This document shows, one piece after another, positions 17,304 to 25,184 of a stretch of 64,000 bases of DNA. The notes below the pieces were generated by a model. The model worked only from the letters and a program-made list of their open reading frames with translations. It did not search any database and was not told the DNA's origin. Within the stretch, counting starts at the first letter, position 1. Every line of letters starts with the position of its first letter. A program made the translations under genes and the position numbers. This stretch comes from CAMEON01 sp964427175 (GTDB taxonomy: Bacteria > Bacillota > Clostridia > Oscillospirales > CAG-272): positions 1 to 64,000 of the forward strand of contig CAYRTP010000002.1 of NCBI GenBank assembly GCA_964427175.1. The letters run 5' to 3'.

Positions 17304-18521
17304 ATGCATAACGCCAAGATTCCCCCTGACCTTGCCCGGGATTGGACGGTGGAGGACCTGCTGGGGCGGGAACCCGTGCGGGTCAACCCGGATGAGATCC
17401 GAGACGAGATCTACGAATCCCTGGCGGGCAAGGTCATCCTGGTCACGGGGGGCGGGGGCTCCATCGGCAGTGAGCTCTGCCGACAGATCGCCCCTCATCA
17501 CCCCAAAAAGCTCCTCATTTTCGATATTTACGAAAACAACGCCCACGCCATCGGTCTGGAGCTGACGGACCGCTACCCCGAGCTGGACCTGGAGATCCTC
17601 ATCGGCTCGGTGCGGGACAGCCGCCGCCTGGAGCAGGTGTTCAGCAAGTACAAGCCCGACGTGGTCTACCACGCCGCGGCCCACAAGCACGTCCCTCTCA
17701 TGGAGGCAAACCCCTGCGAGGCCATCAAGAACAACGCCGTGGGAACCTATAAGACCGCCTACGCCGCCCTCGCGAACGGTTGCAGGCGGTTCGTGCTGAT
17801 CTCCACGGACAAGGCGGTCAACCCCACGGGCATGATGGGGGCCTCCAAGCGTATCTGCGAGATGATCCTGCAGGCCTTCGATAAAAAACTGCGGGAAGGG
17901 AAGGCCTGTGAGCTGACTCCTCTTTGCATTCATGGCGGTGACGAGGCGGAGCCCGCTTCCCACGCCGTGCTGAACGCGGAAACCCTTCACACCGAGTTCG
18001 TGGCGGTTCGTTTCGGTAACGTGTTGGACAGCAACGGCTCGGTGGTGCCCCGCTTCAAGGAGCAGATCGCCCGAGGCGGCCCCGTCACGGTGACCCATCC
18101 CGACGTGATCCGCTATTTCATGACCATTTCCGAGGCGGTTTCCCTGGTGTTGCAGGCGGGAACTTACGCCGACAGCGGGGAGATCTTTGTCCTGGACATG
18201 GGGGACCCCGTCAAGATCGACACCCTGGCCCGCCGCATGATCCGCCTGGCGGGTATGCGCCCCGACGTGGATATTCAGATCTCCTACACGGGGCTCCGTC
18301 CCGGGGAGAAGCTGTACGAGGAAAAGCTCCTGTCCGAGGAGGACACCTGTACCACCCCCAACCGTGCCATCCACGTCGGAAGGCCTCTGCCCTTTGACGC
18401 GGACGATTTCCTTCGCCGTCTGCCGAGACTGGCCGAGGCCGCTTATAACGGGGAGGATGAGGCTCTCCGCCACCTGGTGGCCGAGGTGATTCCCGCCTAC
18501 CGCCCCATGAGCGAAAATTGA
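17304..18521 (+). CDS. CapD/FlaA1-like nucleotide-sugar dehydratase or epimerase (short soluble form)
   Basis: 405 residues of the short-chain dehydrogenase type. 'ILVTGGGGSIGSELC' near residue 47 is the NAD(P)-binding loop; 'HAAAHKHVPLME' and 'ISTDKAVNPTGMMGASKR' are hallmarks of the CapD/PglF/FlaA1 family (PF02719), which has Met in place of the usual catalytic Tyr of the YxxxK motif. 'RFGNVLDSNGSVVPRFKEQI' and 'GLRPGEKLYEEKL' follow. Members convert UDP-GlcNAc to a 4-keto-6-deoxy sugar (4,6-dehydratase) for glycans. Long CapD proteins carry four membrane helices first; those are absent here. Exact substrate cannot be told. Likely co-transcribed with the GH92 gene. Confidence 0.85.
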   Translation: MHNAKIPPDLARDWTVEDLLGREPVRVNPDEIRDEIYESLAGKVILVTGGGGSIGSELCRQIAPHHPKKLLIFDIYENNAHAIGLELTDRYPELDLEILIGSVRDSRRLEQVFSKYKPDVVYHAAAHKHVPLMEANPCEAIKNNAVGTYKTAYAALANGCRRFVLISTDKAVNPTGMMGASKRICEMILQAFDKKLREGKACELTPLCIHGGDEAEPASHAVLNAETLHTEFVAVRFGNVLDSNGSVVPRFKEQIARGGPVTVTHPDVIRYFMTISEAVSLVLQAGTYADSGEIFVLDMGDPVKIDTLARRMIRLAGMRPDVDIQISYTGLRPGEKLYEEKLLSEEDTCTTPNRAIHVGRPLPFDADDFLRRLPRLAEAAYNGEDEALRHLVAEVIPAYRPMSEN

Positions 18522-18563
18522 ATTTTGACCCGAAAATCTGATGAGTACCTGCAAGGAGACATC

Positions 18564-20432
18564 ATGAATCCGAATATATGTAACCAATGCGGCGGCGAAT
18601 TTGAGTTCCGCGGCGGCCGATGGATCTGCCGTTCCTGCGGAGCCTACAAGCCGGAGTCCATCACCAACGAGGAAGTGACCCTGCTTTACACGGCGTACCA
18701 AAAGCTCCGTTTGACCGAGTTTGCTGAGGCAGAGCTGGAGTTCGACGACTTTATCCACCGTTATCCCGAGAATCCCAGCGGATACTGGGGCAGACTCCTG
18801 GCCAAATACGGCATCCAATACGAGCGGGATTTCGACGGCCGCATGATCCCGACCTGCTACGCCGCCTCCATCGGGAGTGTGAAATCCGCTTCCGATTTCA
18901 AGAAGGCTCTGCAGTACGCGGATGCCGAGAACCGCGTCTACTACGAAAGCCAAGCCACCCACATCGAGCGCATACGGACCGAATGGCAGGAAAAAGCCAA
19001 AAAGGAAAAGCCCTACGACGTGTTCATCTGCTACAAGGACAGCGACCTGGCCAACGGGATCGAGCGCACCAAGGACAGCTACGCCGCCCAGGAGCTCTAC
19101 ACCCTGCTGACGGATATGGGCTTTCGGGTGTTCTACAGCCGTGTGAGCCTGCGCGATAAGGTGGGAGAGAAATACGAGCCCTACATCTTCCACGCCCTTT
19201 CCACGGCGCAGGTTATGATCGTGTACGGTTCCGAGCCCGAGTATATCCAATCCACCTGGCTGAAAAACGAGTGGATGCGTTACGCCAAGCAGATCCGAGA
19301 AGGGAAGAAGAAGCCCGAGTCCCTGCTGGTGGCCTGCGAGGGCTTCTCTCCCGATGAGCTTCCCACCACTCTTTCCTCCATGCAGTGCTTCCGTGCCGAG
19401 GATAAGACCTTCTACGGGGATCTGCAAAACCGCGTAAGCCTCTTGCTTGGCCGTGAGGAGATCGAGGTCGGGGGGCGTGAAGGAGCACCGCGAAGAACCC
19501 GTCGCAGAAAGCGCCGCAGATGGGGCTGGATCCCGCTGGCTGTGGTATTAGTTCTGGCGGTGATGTTTTTTATCAGCTATCTGCAGTCCCAAGGTCCCGC
19601 CAAGCTGTATTATGTTTCCAATCAAGACGGCACCTGCTATGTCCGCCATATTCAGCTCAACGGAGATACGCATATTGATATCCCAGCCGAGTACAACGGG
19701 GAGCGCGTGACGGGAATCGGAGATAATGCCTTTTCATTCTCCTACGACTTGATAAGCGTGACGGTGCCCGCCGGGGTGACCCGAATCGGGGAGCACGCCT
19801 TTTCCTATTGCGACGATCTGCAGAGCGTAACGCTTCCGGACGGCGTGGAGAGCATTGGAGACTATGCCTTTGCGGACTGCGCCGCGCTGACGAGCGTTGA
19901 GATTCCCGCGAGCGTGACCGAGATCGGAGAATATGCATTCTTCGGTTGTAACGGGCTGACCGAGTTGATGATCCCCGAGGGCGTGACCGACGTTGGTAAT
20001 TTGGCGTTTGCCTCCTGTGAAAATCTGACGAACGTGACGATTGCGGGCCCGCTGATAAGCGTTGGCTACAATGTGTTCAGCGATTGCAAAAAGCTGACTA
20101 CCGTGACCTTCACGGGTGAAAAAGCGGTCATCGGGCAGTCCATGTTCGGCGATTGCACCCATCTGTCCGACGTAACGGTACTTGCCCCTCTGAATTTTGT
20201 GGGTAGCAATGCATTTTCGGGATGCGTGTCCCTGGAAGTGATTCGCCTCCCCGAGCAGGTGGGGAGCTTGGATTACGGTGCTTTTGAAAATTGTACCTCC
20301 CTCACCGCTATTTATTACGGCGGCACGGTAGCTCAATGGGAGAAGGTTGATTGTCGGGGTGACTGGGACTACAATACCGGTGCCTACACGGTCTACTGTA
20401 CCGACGGCACCGTGGCCAAGGCCGATCCGTAG
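18564..20432 (+). CDS. Zinc ribbon-TIR-membrane helix-LRR protein (inverted Toll-like layout)
   Basis: Start at ATG 18564 after AAGGAGAC; 622 residues. Zinc ribbon with Cys6, Cys9, Cys22, Cys25; helical region 35-145; TIR domain from 151 ('YDVFICYKDSD') to about 270. Glu205 in 'KYEPYIFHAL' aligns by position with the catalytic Glu of NAD-cleaving TIR domains such as SARM1. Very basic residues 310-319 precede a membrane helix at 321-340, giving cytosolic TIR and external C-terminus by the positive-inside rule. Residues about 375-610 are LRR_5 units ('IGEHAFSYCDDLQSVTLP'). An outside LRR sensor linked to an inside TIR effector resembles a Toll-like receptor drawn backwards. Role in sensing or defence is inferred, not known. 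Confidence 0.85.
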   Translation: MNPNICNQCGGEFEFRGGRWICRSCGAYKPESITNEEVTLLYTAYQKLRLTEFAEAELEFDDFIHRYPENPSGYWGRLLAKYGIQYERDFDGRMIPTCYAASIGSVKSASDFKKALQYADAENRVYYESQATHIERIRTEWQEKAKKEKPYDVFICYKDSDLANGIERTKDSYAAQELYTLLTDMGFRVFYSRVSLRDKVGEKYEPYIFHALSTAQVMIVYGSEPEYIQSTWLKNEWMRYAKQIREGKKKPESLLVACEGFSPDELPTTLSSMQCFRAEDKTFYGDLQNRVSLLLGREEIEVGGREGAPRRTRRRKRRRWGWIPLAVVLVLAVMFFISYLQSQGPAKLYYVSNQDGTCYVRHIQLNGDTHIDIPAEYNGERVTGIGDNAFSFSYDLISVTVPAGVTRIGEHAFSYCDDLQSVTLPDGVESIGDYAFADCAALTSVEIPASVTEIGEYAFFGCNGLTELMIPEGVTDVGNLAFASCENLTNVTIAGPLISVGYNVFSDCKKLTTVTFTGEKAVIGQSMFGDCTHLSDVTVLAPLNFVGSNAFSGCVSLEVIRLPEQVGSLDYGAFENCTSLTAIYYGGTVAQWEKVDCRGDWDYNTGAYTVYCTDGTVAKADP

Positions 20433-20458
20433 GCTTCGGGAAAACGTAAGGAGGAGCT

Positions 20459-21601
20459 ATGAATCCAAATATATGTAACCAATGCGGTGGCGACTACGAA
20501 TACCGCAACGGCCGCTGGATCTGCCGTGCCTGCGGCTCCTACAAGCCGGAATCGATCTCGACCGAGGAGGAGATCCTGCTCTATACGGCGTACCAAAAGC
20601 TCCGTTTGACCGACTTTGCCGAGGCAGAGGCGGAATTCGATGATTTGATCCGCCGCTACCCCGAGAACCCGAGCGGATATTGGGGCAGGCTCTTGGCCAA
20701 ATACGGCATCCAATACGAGCGGGACTTCGATGGCCGCATGATCCCGACCTGCTACGCCGCCTCCATCGGGAGCGTGAAATCCGCCTCCGATTATAAGAAG
20801 GCTCTGCGGTACGCGGATGCCGAGAACCGCGCGTACTACGTGGGTCAGGCCGAGTACATGGAGCGCGTGCGGGTGCAATGGCAGGAGAAGGCCAAGCATG
20901 AGCCGCCCTACGATATATTTATCTGCTACAAGGACAGTGACCTGGCCAACGGGATCGAGCGCACCAAGGACAGCTACGCCGCCCAAGAGTTGTACACCCT
21001 GCTGACGGATATGGGCTTTCGGGTATTCTACAGCCGTGTGAGCCTGCGTGGCAAGGTAGGCGAGAAATACGAGCCTTACATTTTCCACGCCCTCTCTACG
21101 GCGCAGGTCATGATCGTGTACGGCTCAGATCCTGAGTACATCCAATCCACCTGGCTGAAAAACGAGTGGATGCGGTACACCAAGCAGATCCGCGAAGGGA
21201 AGAAGAAGCCCGAGTCTCTGTTAGTGGTCTGCGAGGGCTTTCCCTTTGAGGAACTGCCCGTTGCGCTGTCCTCCGGGCAGTGCTTTCGCGCGGAGGACAG
21301 GACTTTTTACATGGAGCTGAAAAAGACCGTCAACCACCTGTTCGGACGCAAGAAGAAGACCGTGGTCAGCGCGGCGAGAATGGGCCTGAGCAAATGCCTG
21401 GCGTTTCTGTTCGGCGGTCTGACCCTGCTGGGACTGGGACTGATGAAAAATCTGTTCGAAATTGCCGCTCTGTTGGACGGATTCATGAAGTACGCGGTTG
21501 CCGCCATCGGCGTATTGCTTGCGCTGGTTCCGCTTCTCGTTATGATCCTGAATATCCGCTTTTTGCGGAAGCATACCGTTTCGGAAAGGCGACGAAAATA
21601 A
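20459..21601 (+). CDS. Zinc ribbon-TIR protein with C-terminal membrane hairpin
   Basis: 380 residues, GGAGGAG ribosome site, 26 bases after the previous gene. Residues 1-300 are a close duplicate of the upstream protein, in the same register: Cys6/Cys9/Cys22/Cys25, TIR from 151, Glu205. Similarity is highest through the TIR domain. The C-terminus is different: instead of an LRR region there are two hydrophobic helices (about 320-340 and 345-368) separated by a short loop and a basic end. It would therefore be a membrane-tethered TIR without an external sensor, perhaps a partner or amplifier of the LRR form. Both could be NAD hydrolases if Glu205 is active. Confidence 0.85.
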   Translation: MNPNICNQCGGDYEYRNGRWICRACGSYKPESISTEEEILLYTAYQKLRLTDFAEAEAEFDDLIRRYPENPSGYWGRLLAKYGIQYERDFDGRMIPTCYAASIGSVKSASDYKKALRYADAENRAYYVGQAEYMERVRVQWQEKAKHEPPYDIFICYKDSDLANGIERTKDSYAAQELYTLLTDMGFRVFYSRVSLRGKVGEKYEPYIFHALSTAQVMIVYGSDPEYIQSTWLKNEWMRYTKQIREGKKKPESLLVVCEGFPFEELPVALSSGQCFRAEDRTFYMELKKTVNHLFGRKKKTVVSAARMGLSKCLAFLFGGLTLLGLGLMKNLFEIAALLDGFMKYAVAAIGVLLALVPLLVMILNIRFLRKHTVSERRRK

Positions 21602-21964
21602 AGCCGTCGCCTCCCCATTTGAAATGCCCGCAACCCGATTTCGCGGCGTACGTGGAAAACGCCAAAAGCAAAATAGACAATTGTAAAACTCTATAAAGAC
21701 AAGTGGCGTGTTTTCTTGCCCTCCCCAGCGGGGAGGGGGGACCGCGATAGCGGTGGGTGAGGAGAGCAGGTTTACGAGTCGCAACGAGTTATTCGAGGGC
21801 CCCCGTTCTCCTCATCCACCATCCTTCGGATGGTCCCCCTTCCCCGCTGGGGAAGGCAAAAACGGAGAAAACTACCGTTGAAATAACCCATCAAGTTCTT
21901 TGTGTTTTAATACATTTTTGCATTTTACAATCACCTACAAAAGCAAAAGAAAAGGAGAACCAAT
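21602..21964. other. Non-coding interval holding a MITE-like palindrome
   Basis: No credible gene. Apart from the inverted-repeat element at 21710-21864 the rest is AT-rich leader for the downstream gene, whose ribosome site AAAAGGAGAA lies at about 21950. Confidence 0.7.
21710..21864. repeat. MITE-like element with ~55-base imperfect terminal inverted repeats
   Basis: The left end (TGCCCTCCCCAGCGGGGAGG and the ~35 bases after it) matches the reverse complement of the right end with few changes, for example TGCCTTCCCCAGCGGGGAAG. Each arm also carries its own small hairpin. No open frame. It looks like a non-autonomous mobile element or a structured intergenic repeat. Confidence 0.7.
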
Positions 21965-22840
21965 ATGAAAAACTACCTGACTCAATTCTTCGGTGACCAG
22001 CAATACACCCCCGCTGACACCGCTTACCTCCTGACGGCCTATGACCGCATTATGGCGGATCCCGAGACCTGCGGGCTGTGGAACGAAGCTCTGGCCCTTT
22101 ACGGCGAGCGGGTGGACTGCGACTACGGCGACATCATCCGCAAGGCCGATCGCGCGGCCGAGATCCTGGGCTTCCACCAGTACACCGCCGAGCTGCTGGT
22201 GTTCATCTGCCTGTCCAAAAAGCTCCGCGAGCGATACGTTGAGCGGGGGCTGGACCTGGCCATCTTTGAGCGGAGCATGGCTGACCTGCGCTACAAGGTG
22301 GAGGAGTGCAAGCTGGTCTACGGCATCGTGGGCTCCTTCGTGGCCGAGTGGTTCATCGGCTTCTTCAACCTCACCCGCTTCGGCCTGGGACGGTTGCAGT
22401 TCGAGATCATCCGCTTTGGGGCGGAGTACGACAAGGACGGCCACGTCCTGACCCCCGACAGCCCTGTGGTCAACATCCACATCCCCCGTTCGGGCGAGCC
22501 TCTGACCGAGGAGGCCTGTCGGGATGCTTTCACCCGCGCCAAGGCTATGTTTAGCCCCGAGGTGGGAGATCCCTGTCCCTTCGTTTGCAACTCCTGGCTC
22601 CTCAACCCCGAACACGAGGACTTCCTGCCCAAGCACACCAATACCTACCGCTTTTTCAAGAGCTTCGACATCATCGCCTCGGGCCAGGACAAGGGCCGCA
22701 ACAACCTGTGGCGGCTGTTTGACACCATGGAGCGGAACCCCGACAGGCTCCCCGCCGACACCTCCATGCGCCGCGCCTACGTGGAGCATCTGAAAAAAGG
22801 CGGCCTGATGGGCTACGGCCGCGGCGTGCAGTTTTGGTGA
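21965..22840 (+). CDS. Acyltransferase-like protein (NAT_N/GNAT_C type), 291 aa
   Basis: Soluble, no signal peptide. The layout resembles two-domain 'acyltransferase domain-containing' proteins of Clostridia: a helical N-domain with 'ILGFHQYTAELLVFICLSKK', a central 'FNLTRFGLGRLQFEII' strand pair, and a C-domain with 'VVNIHIPRSGEPLTEEACRD', 'FVCNSWLLNPEH' and 'ASGQDKGRNNLWRLFDT'. Those proteins are assigned to the GNAT-like NAT_N/GNAT_C families; substrate unknown. The assignment is from memory of motifs and is moderate. Stands alone: the genes on both sides are well separated. Codon use is strongly biased to C-ending codons, in contrast with the gene just downstream. Confidence 0.6.
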   Translation: MKNYLTQFFGDQQYTPADTAYLLTAYDRIMADPETCGLWNEALALYGERVDCDYGDIIRKADRAAEILGFHQYTAELLVFICLSKKLRERYVERGLDLAIFERSMADLRYKVEECKLVYGIVGSFVAEWFIGFFNLTRFGLGRLQFEIIRFGAEYDKDGHVLTPDSPVVNIHIPRSGEPLTEEACRDAFTRAKAMFSPEVGDPCPFVCNSWLLNPEHEDFLPKHTNTYRFFKSFDIIASGQDKGRNNLWRLFDTMERNPDRLPADTSMRRAYVEHLKKGGLMGYGRGVQFW

Positions 22841-22947
22841 GCCTTGACCGTGGGGCCGTGGCGGTATTGCCGTAAAAGCCGAATCGCTGACAAGTTAACG
22901 AATATAGGGCATGTATGACAGGAACGATTCATGAAGGGAGTAGTCCA

Positions 22948-23571
22948 ATGAGAGAATACCATCTATACGAAGTCAAAAGTCAAGCTACGGGTCTGAAAAT
23001 TGAATATGCAATTGATAAAAAAAAACACTTGACTCCGCTATATGTCTTTGCATTTATCGTGTTTGGCTTGGTCATGGCTATCATGGCTATCGAGCAATTT
23101 ACAGTGAGAAATTTCAATAACGTCGCCGTTCTGTGCATGCTATGCGGATATTTTGTTATCATGGCAATCGTTTTCTTCGTTCAAGAAAAAAACCAAAAGC
23201 CCTATTCCCTGATGGTGGATGCAACGGGGTTCCATGAACAATCCGTCAGTTATAAAAGCAAGGATATTCTATGGAATGAGGTGTGCTATATAAATTTTTT
23301 CCCGGATATTGTCCTTGAAGGCGGAAAAACAGTTCAATCCTACGGTGCCGTTGTCATTTCCAAGGTGGCGGCAACGGACGAGGAAAGAAAAAAGTATATA
23401 AAGAAGCATTGGGGCTCGATTTCCAAGGCGAAATCAGAGGATTCCATTATTCTTTGCACGGGGACAACACAGGCGAGAAGAATCTATGAATTGATCGCAG
23501 CCAAAGCCGCTCTGTTCGGTGATGCAACTGTGCTCAAAAGAACAATAGATACTTCAGACGCAATCTGTTAG
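22948..23571 (+). CDS. Small membrane protein with two helices, unknown function
   Basis: Start at ATG 22948, supported by GAAGGGAG; the longer frame from 22915 has no ribosome site. 207 residues. Two membrane helices at about 29-50 and 59-80, then a ~120-residue soluble domain with 'YSLMVDATGFHEQSVSYKSK' and 'ILWNEVCYIN', strands of the sort seen in small PH-like or YcxB-like domains facing the cytoplasm. That fold suggestion is weak. Weak codon bias compared with its neighbours. A strong terminator lies 56 bases downstream. Confidence 0.6.
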   Translation: MREYHLYEVKSQATGLKIEYAIDKKKHLTPLYVFAFIVFGLVMAIMAIEQFTVRNFNNVAVLCMLCGYFVIMAIVFFVQEKNQKPYSLMVDATGFHEQSVSYKSKDILWNEVCYINFFPDIVLEGGKTVQSYGAVVISKVAATDEERKKYIKKHWGSISKAKSEDSIILCTGTTQARRIYELIAAKAALFGDATVLKRTIDTSDAIC

Positions 23572-23626
23572 CGAACAAATCAGGCATTGACCGCGCCCTG
23601 TGCACAATCGGATATAATCTCGAACC

Positions 23627-23664
23627 AATCGTCGGCGTTTTTGTACGGAACGCCGACGATTTTT
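23627..23664 (+). terminator. Rho-independent terminator
   Basis: AATCGTCGGCGTT pairs with AACGCCGACGATT, followed by a short T-run; closes the two-helix membrane protein gene. Confidence 0.85.
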
Positions 23665-23674
23665 GAAAAACGTC

Positions 23675-23703
23675 TTGCAATTTCGACGGGTTTGTGTTAT
23701 ACT
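23675..23703 (+). promoter_or_regulatory. Sigma-A promoter of the MATE gene
   Basis: TTGCAA, 17 bases, TATACT; 35 bases before the start codon. Confidence 0.75.
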
Positions 23704-23737
23704 ATATCATGAAAAAATACGCTTACGAGGTGAAAAC

Positions 23738-25135
23738 GTGAATCAGACCAACTCCAAACGTTCCTTCGGCTTTGGCCGCGGCGACATGACCCAGGGCACC
23801 CCTTGGAAGGTCATTCTGTCCTTTACTCTGCCCATGCTGATCGGCAACATCGCCCAGCAGCTCTACAACACGGTGGACTCCATCGTGGTGGGTAAGTACA
23901 TCGGTGACAACGCTCTGGCGGCGGTGGGCTCCTGCGGACCCATCGTGAATATGCTCCTGGTGCTGTTCATCGGTATTTCGGCGGGTGCCAGCATCATGGT
24001 GTCCCAGTATTTCGGCGCCAAGAATCGGGAGGCCCTGTCCCATACCATCGGCAACTGCATCACCGCCACCGCGATCTGCTCGGTGGTGCTGATCCTGGTC
24101 ATGACCCCCCTCATCCGCCCCATTCTGGTCGCCCTCAACACCCCCGCCTCCATCCTGGATTGGTGCGTGGGCTACCTGTCCATCTCCCTGTGGGGCATCG
24201 CGGGTATGGCCTACTACAACATCCTCAGCGGTATTCTGCGCGGATTGAGTGATTCCTTCTGGCCTCTGGTCTACCTGCTGGTGGCTACGGTCATCAACAT
24301 CGTTCTGGACGTGTACTTCGTGGCCGTTCTGAACATGGGTGTCCCCGGCGTTGCTCTGGCGACCATCATCGCCCAAATCATTTCCGCCGCCCTTTGTATG
24401 ATCAAGCTGGCCCGCATGAAGAACTACTTTGACTTCGGCTTGAAGTTCATGAAGCCCGTGGGGGCCTATATCCGCACCCTGGTCCGTCTCGGCCTGCCCT
24501 CGGGTCTGACCCAGGCCATCTTCTCCTCGGCTATGATCATCGTCCAGTCCCTGACCAATCAGTTCGGTGAGCAGTTCATCGCCGCCAACGTAGTCATCAT
24601 GCGTGTGGACGGCTTTGCCATGATGCCCAACTTCTCCTTCGGTACCGCCCTGACCACCTACGCGGGTCAGAACGTGGGCGCGGGCCTCTACGACCGCGTC
24701 ACCAAGGGTGCCAAGCAGGGCCTGGCCATGGCCGTGGGCTGTTCCGCCGCAATTACGGTCCTCATCCTGTTTTTCGGCAAGCGCCTCATGGGGTTGTTCA
24801 CCGAAACCGCCTCGTTGGTAGACCTGAGTTACCGCCTCATGATGATCCTGGCCGTGGGCTACATCGCCATGGCGGTGACCCAAAGCCTGTCGGGTATCAT
24901 GCGCGGCGCGGGCGATACCATGACCCCCATGTGGATCTCCCTCATCACCACGGTCATCATCCGTGTGCCCGTAGCCTACGGCATCGCCTGGCTGACCTCC
25001 CCCACGGGCCACCCCGCCGACGGTATGAAGGAGTGCATCCAGATCTCCCTGCTCTGCTCCTGGTGCATCGGTGCCATTCTCACGGCCATTTTCTATAAGG
25101 TCGGCAAGTGGAAGAACAAGCGGATCAAGCAGTAA
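23738..25135 (+). CDS. MATE family multidrug/Na+ antiporter
   Basis: GTG start at 23738 after CGAGGTG; earlier in-frame starts overlap the promoter. 465 residues with twelve hydrophobic segments. N-terminal 'ILSFTLPMLIGNIAQQLYNT' and 'DSIVVGKYIGDNALAAVGSC' are classic MATE helix-1 and helix-2 motifs of the DinF/NorM group, and the second half repeats the pattern ('RLGLPSGLTQAIFSSAMIIV'). Members export drugs, metabolites or cationic compounds in exchange for Na+ or H+. Substrate cannot be read from sequence. Monocistronic by its promoter; the next gene starts 49 bases later with its own ribosome site. Confidence 0.92.
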   Translation: MNQTNSKRSFGFGRGDMTQGTPWKVILSFTLPMLIGNIAQQLYNTVDSIVVGKYIGDNALAAVGSCGPIVNMLLVLFIGISAGASIMVSQYFGAKNREALSHTIGNCITATAICSVVLILVMTPLIRPILVALNTPASILDWCVGYLSISLWGIAGMAYYNILSGILRGLSDSFWPLVYLLVATVINIVLDVYFVAVLNMGVPGVALATIIAQIISAALCMIKLARMKNYFDFGLKFMKPVGAYIRTLVRLGLPSGLTQAIFSSAMIIVQSLTNQFGEQFIAANVVIMRVDGFAMMPNFSFGTALTTYAGQNVGAGLYDRVTKGAKQGLAMAVGCSAAITVLILFFGKRLMGLFTETASLVDLSYRLMMILAVGYIAMAVTQSLSGIMRGAGDTMTPMWISLITTVIIRVPVAYGIAWLTSPTGHPADGMKECIQISLLCSWCIGAILTAIFYKVGKWKNKRIKQ

Positions 25136-25184
25136 GCAGGATCTGCTTTGTGCCCCCATTTCCCTCATGAAGGAGAGAACGAAT

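Noticed and set aside
15024..19427. Open frame of about 1467 codons on the minus strand
   Set aside because: It is antisense to the GH92, CapD-like and TIR genes, and arises because C-ending codon bias suppresses stops in one antisense frame. Its His/Val/Gly-rich translation has no domain signatures.
18564..21601. Named anti-phage system (Thoeris or TIR-STING)
   Set aside because: No ThsA-like SIR2/SLOG protein, STING or cyclase gene lies nearby; the TIR pair alone does not justify the label.
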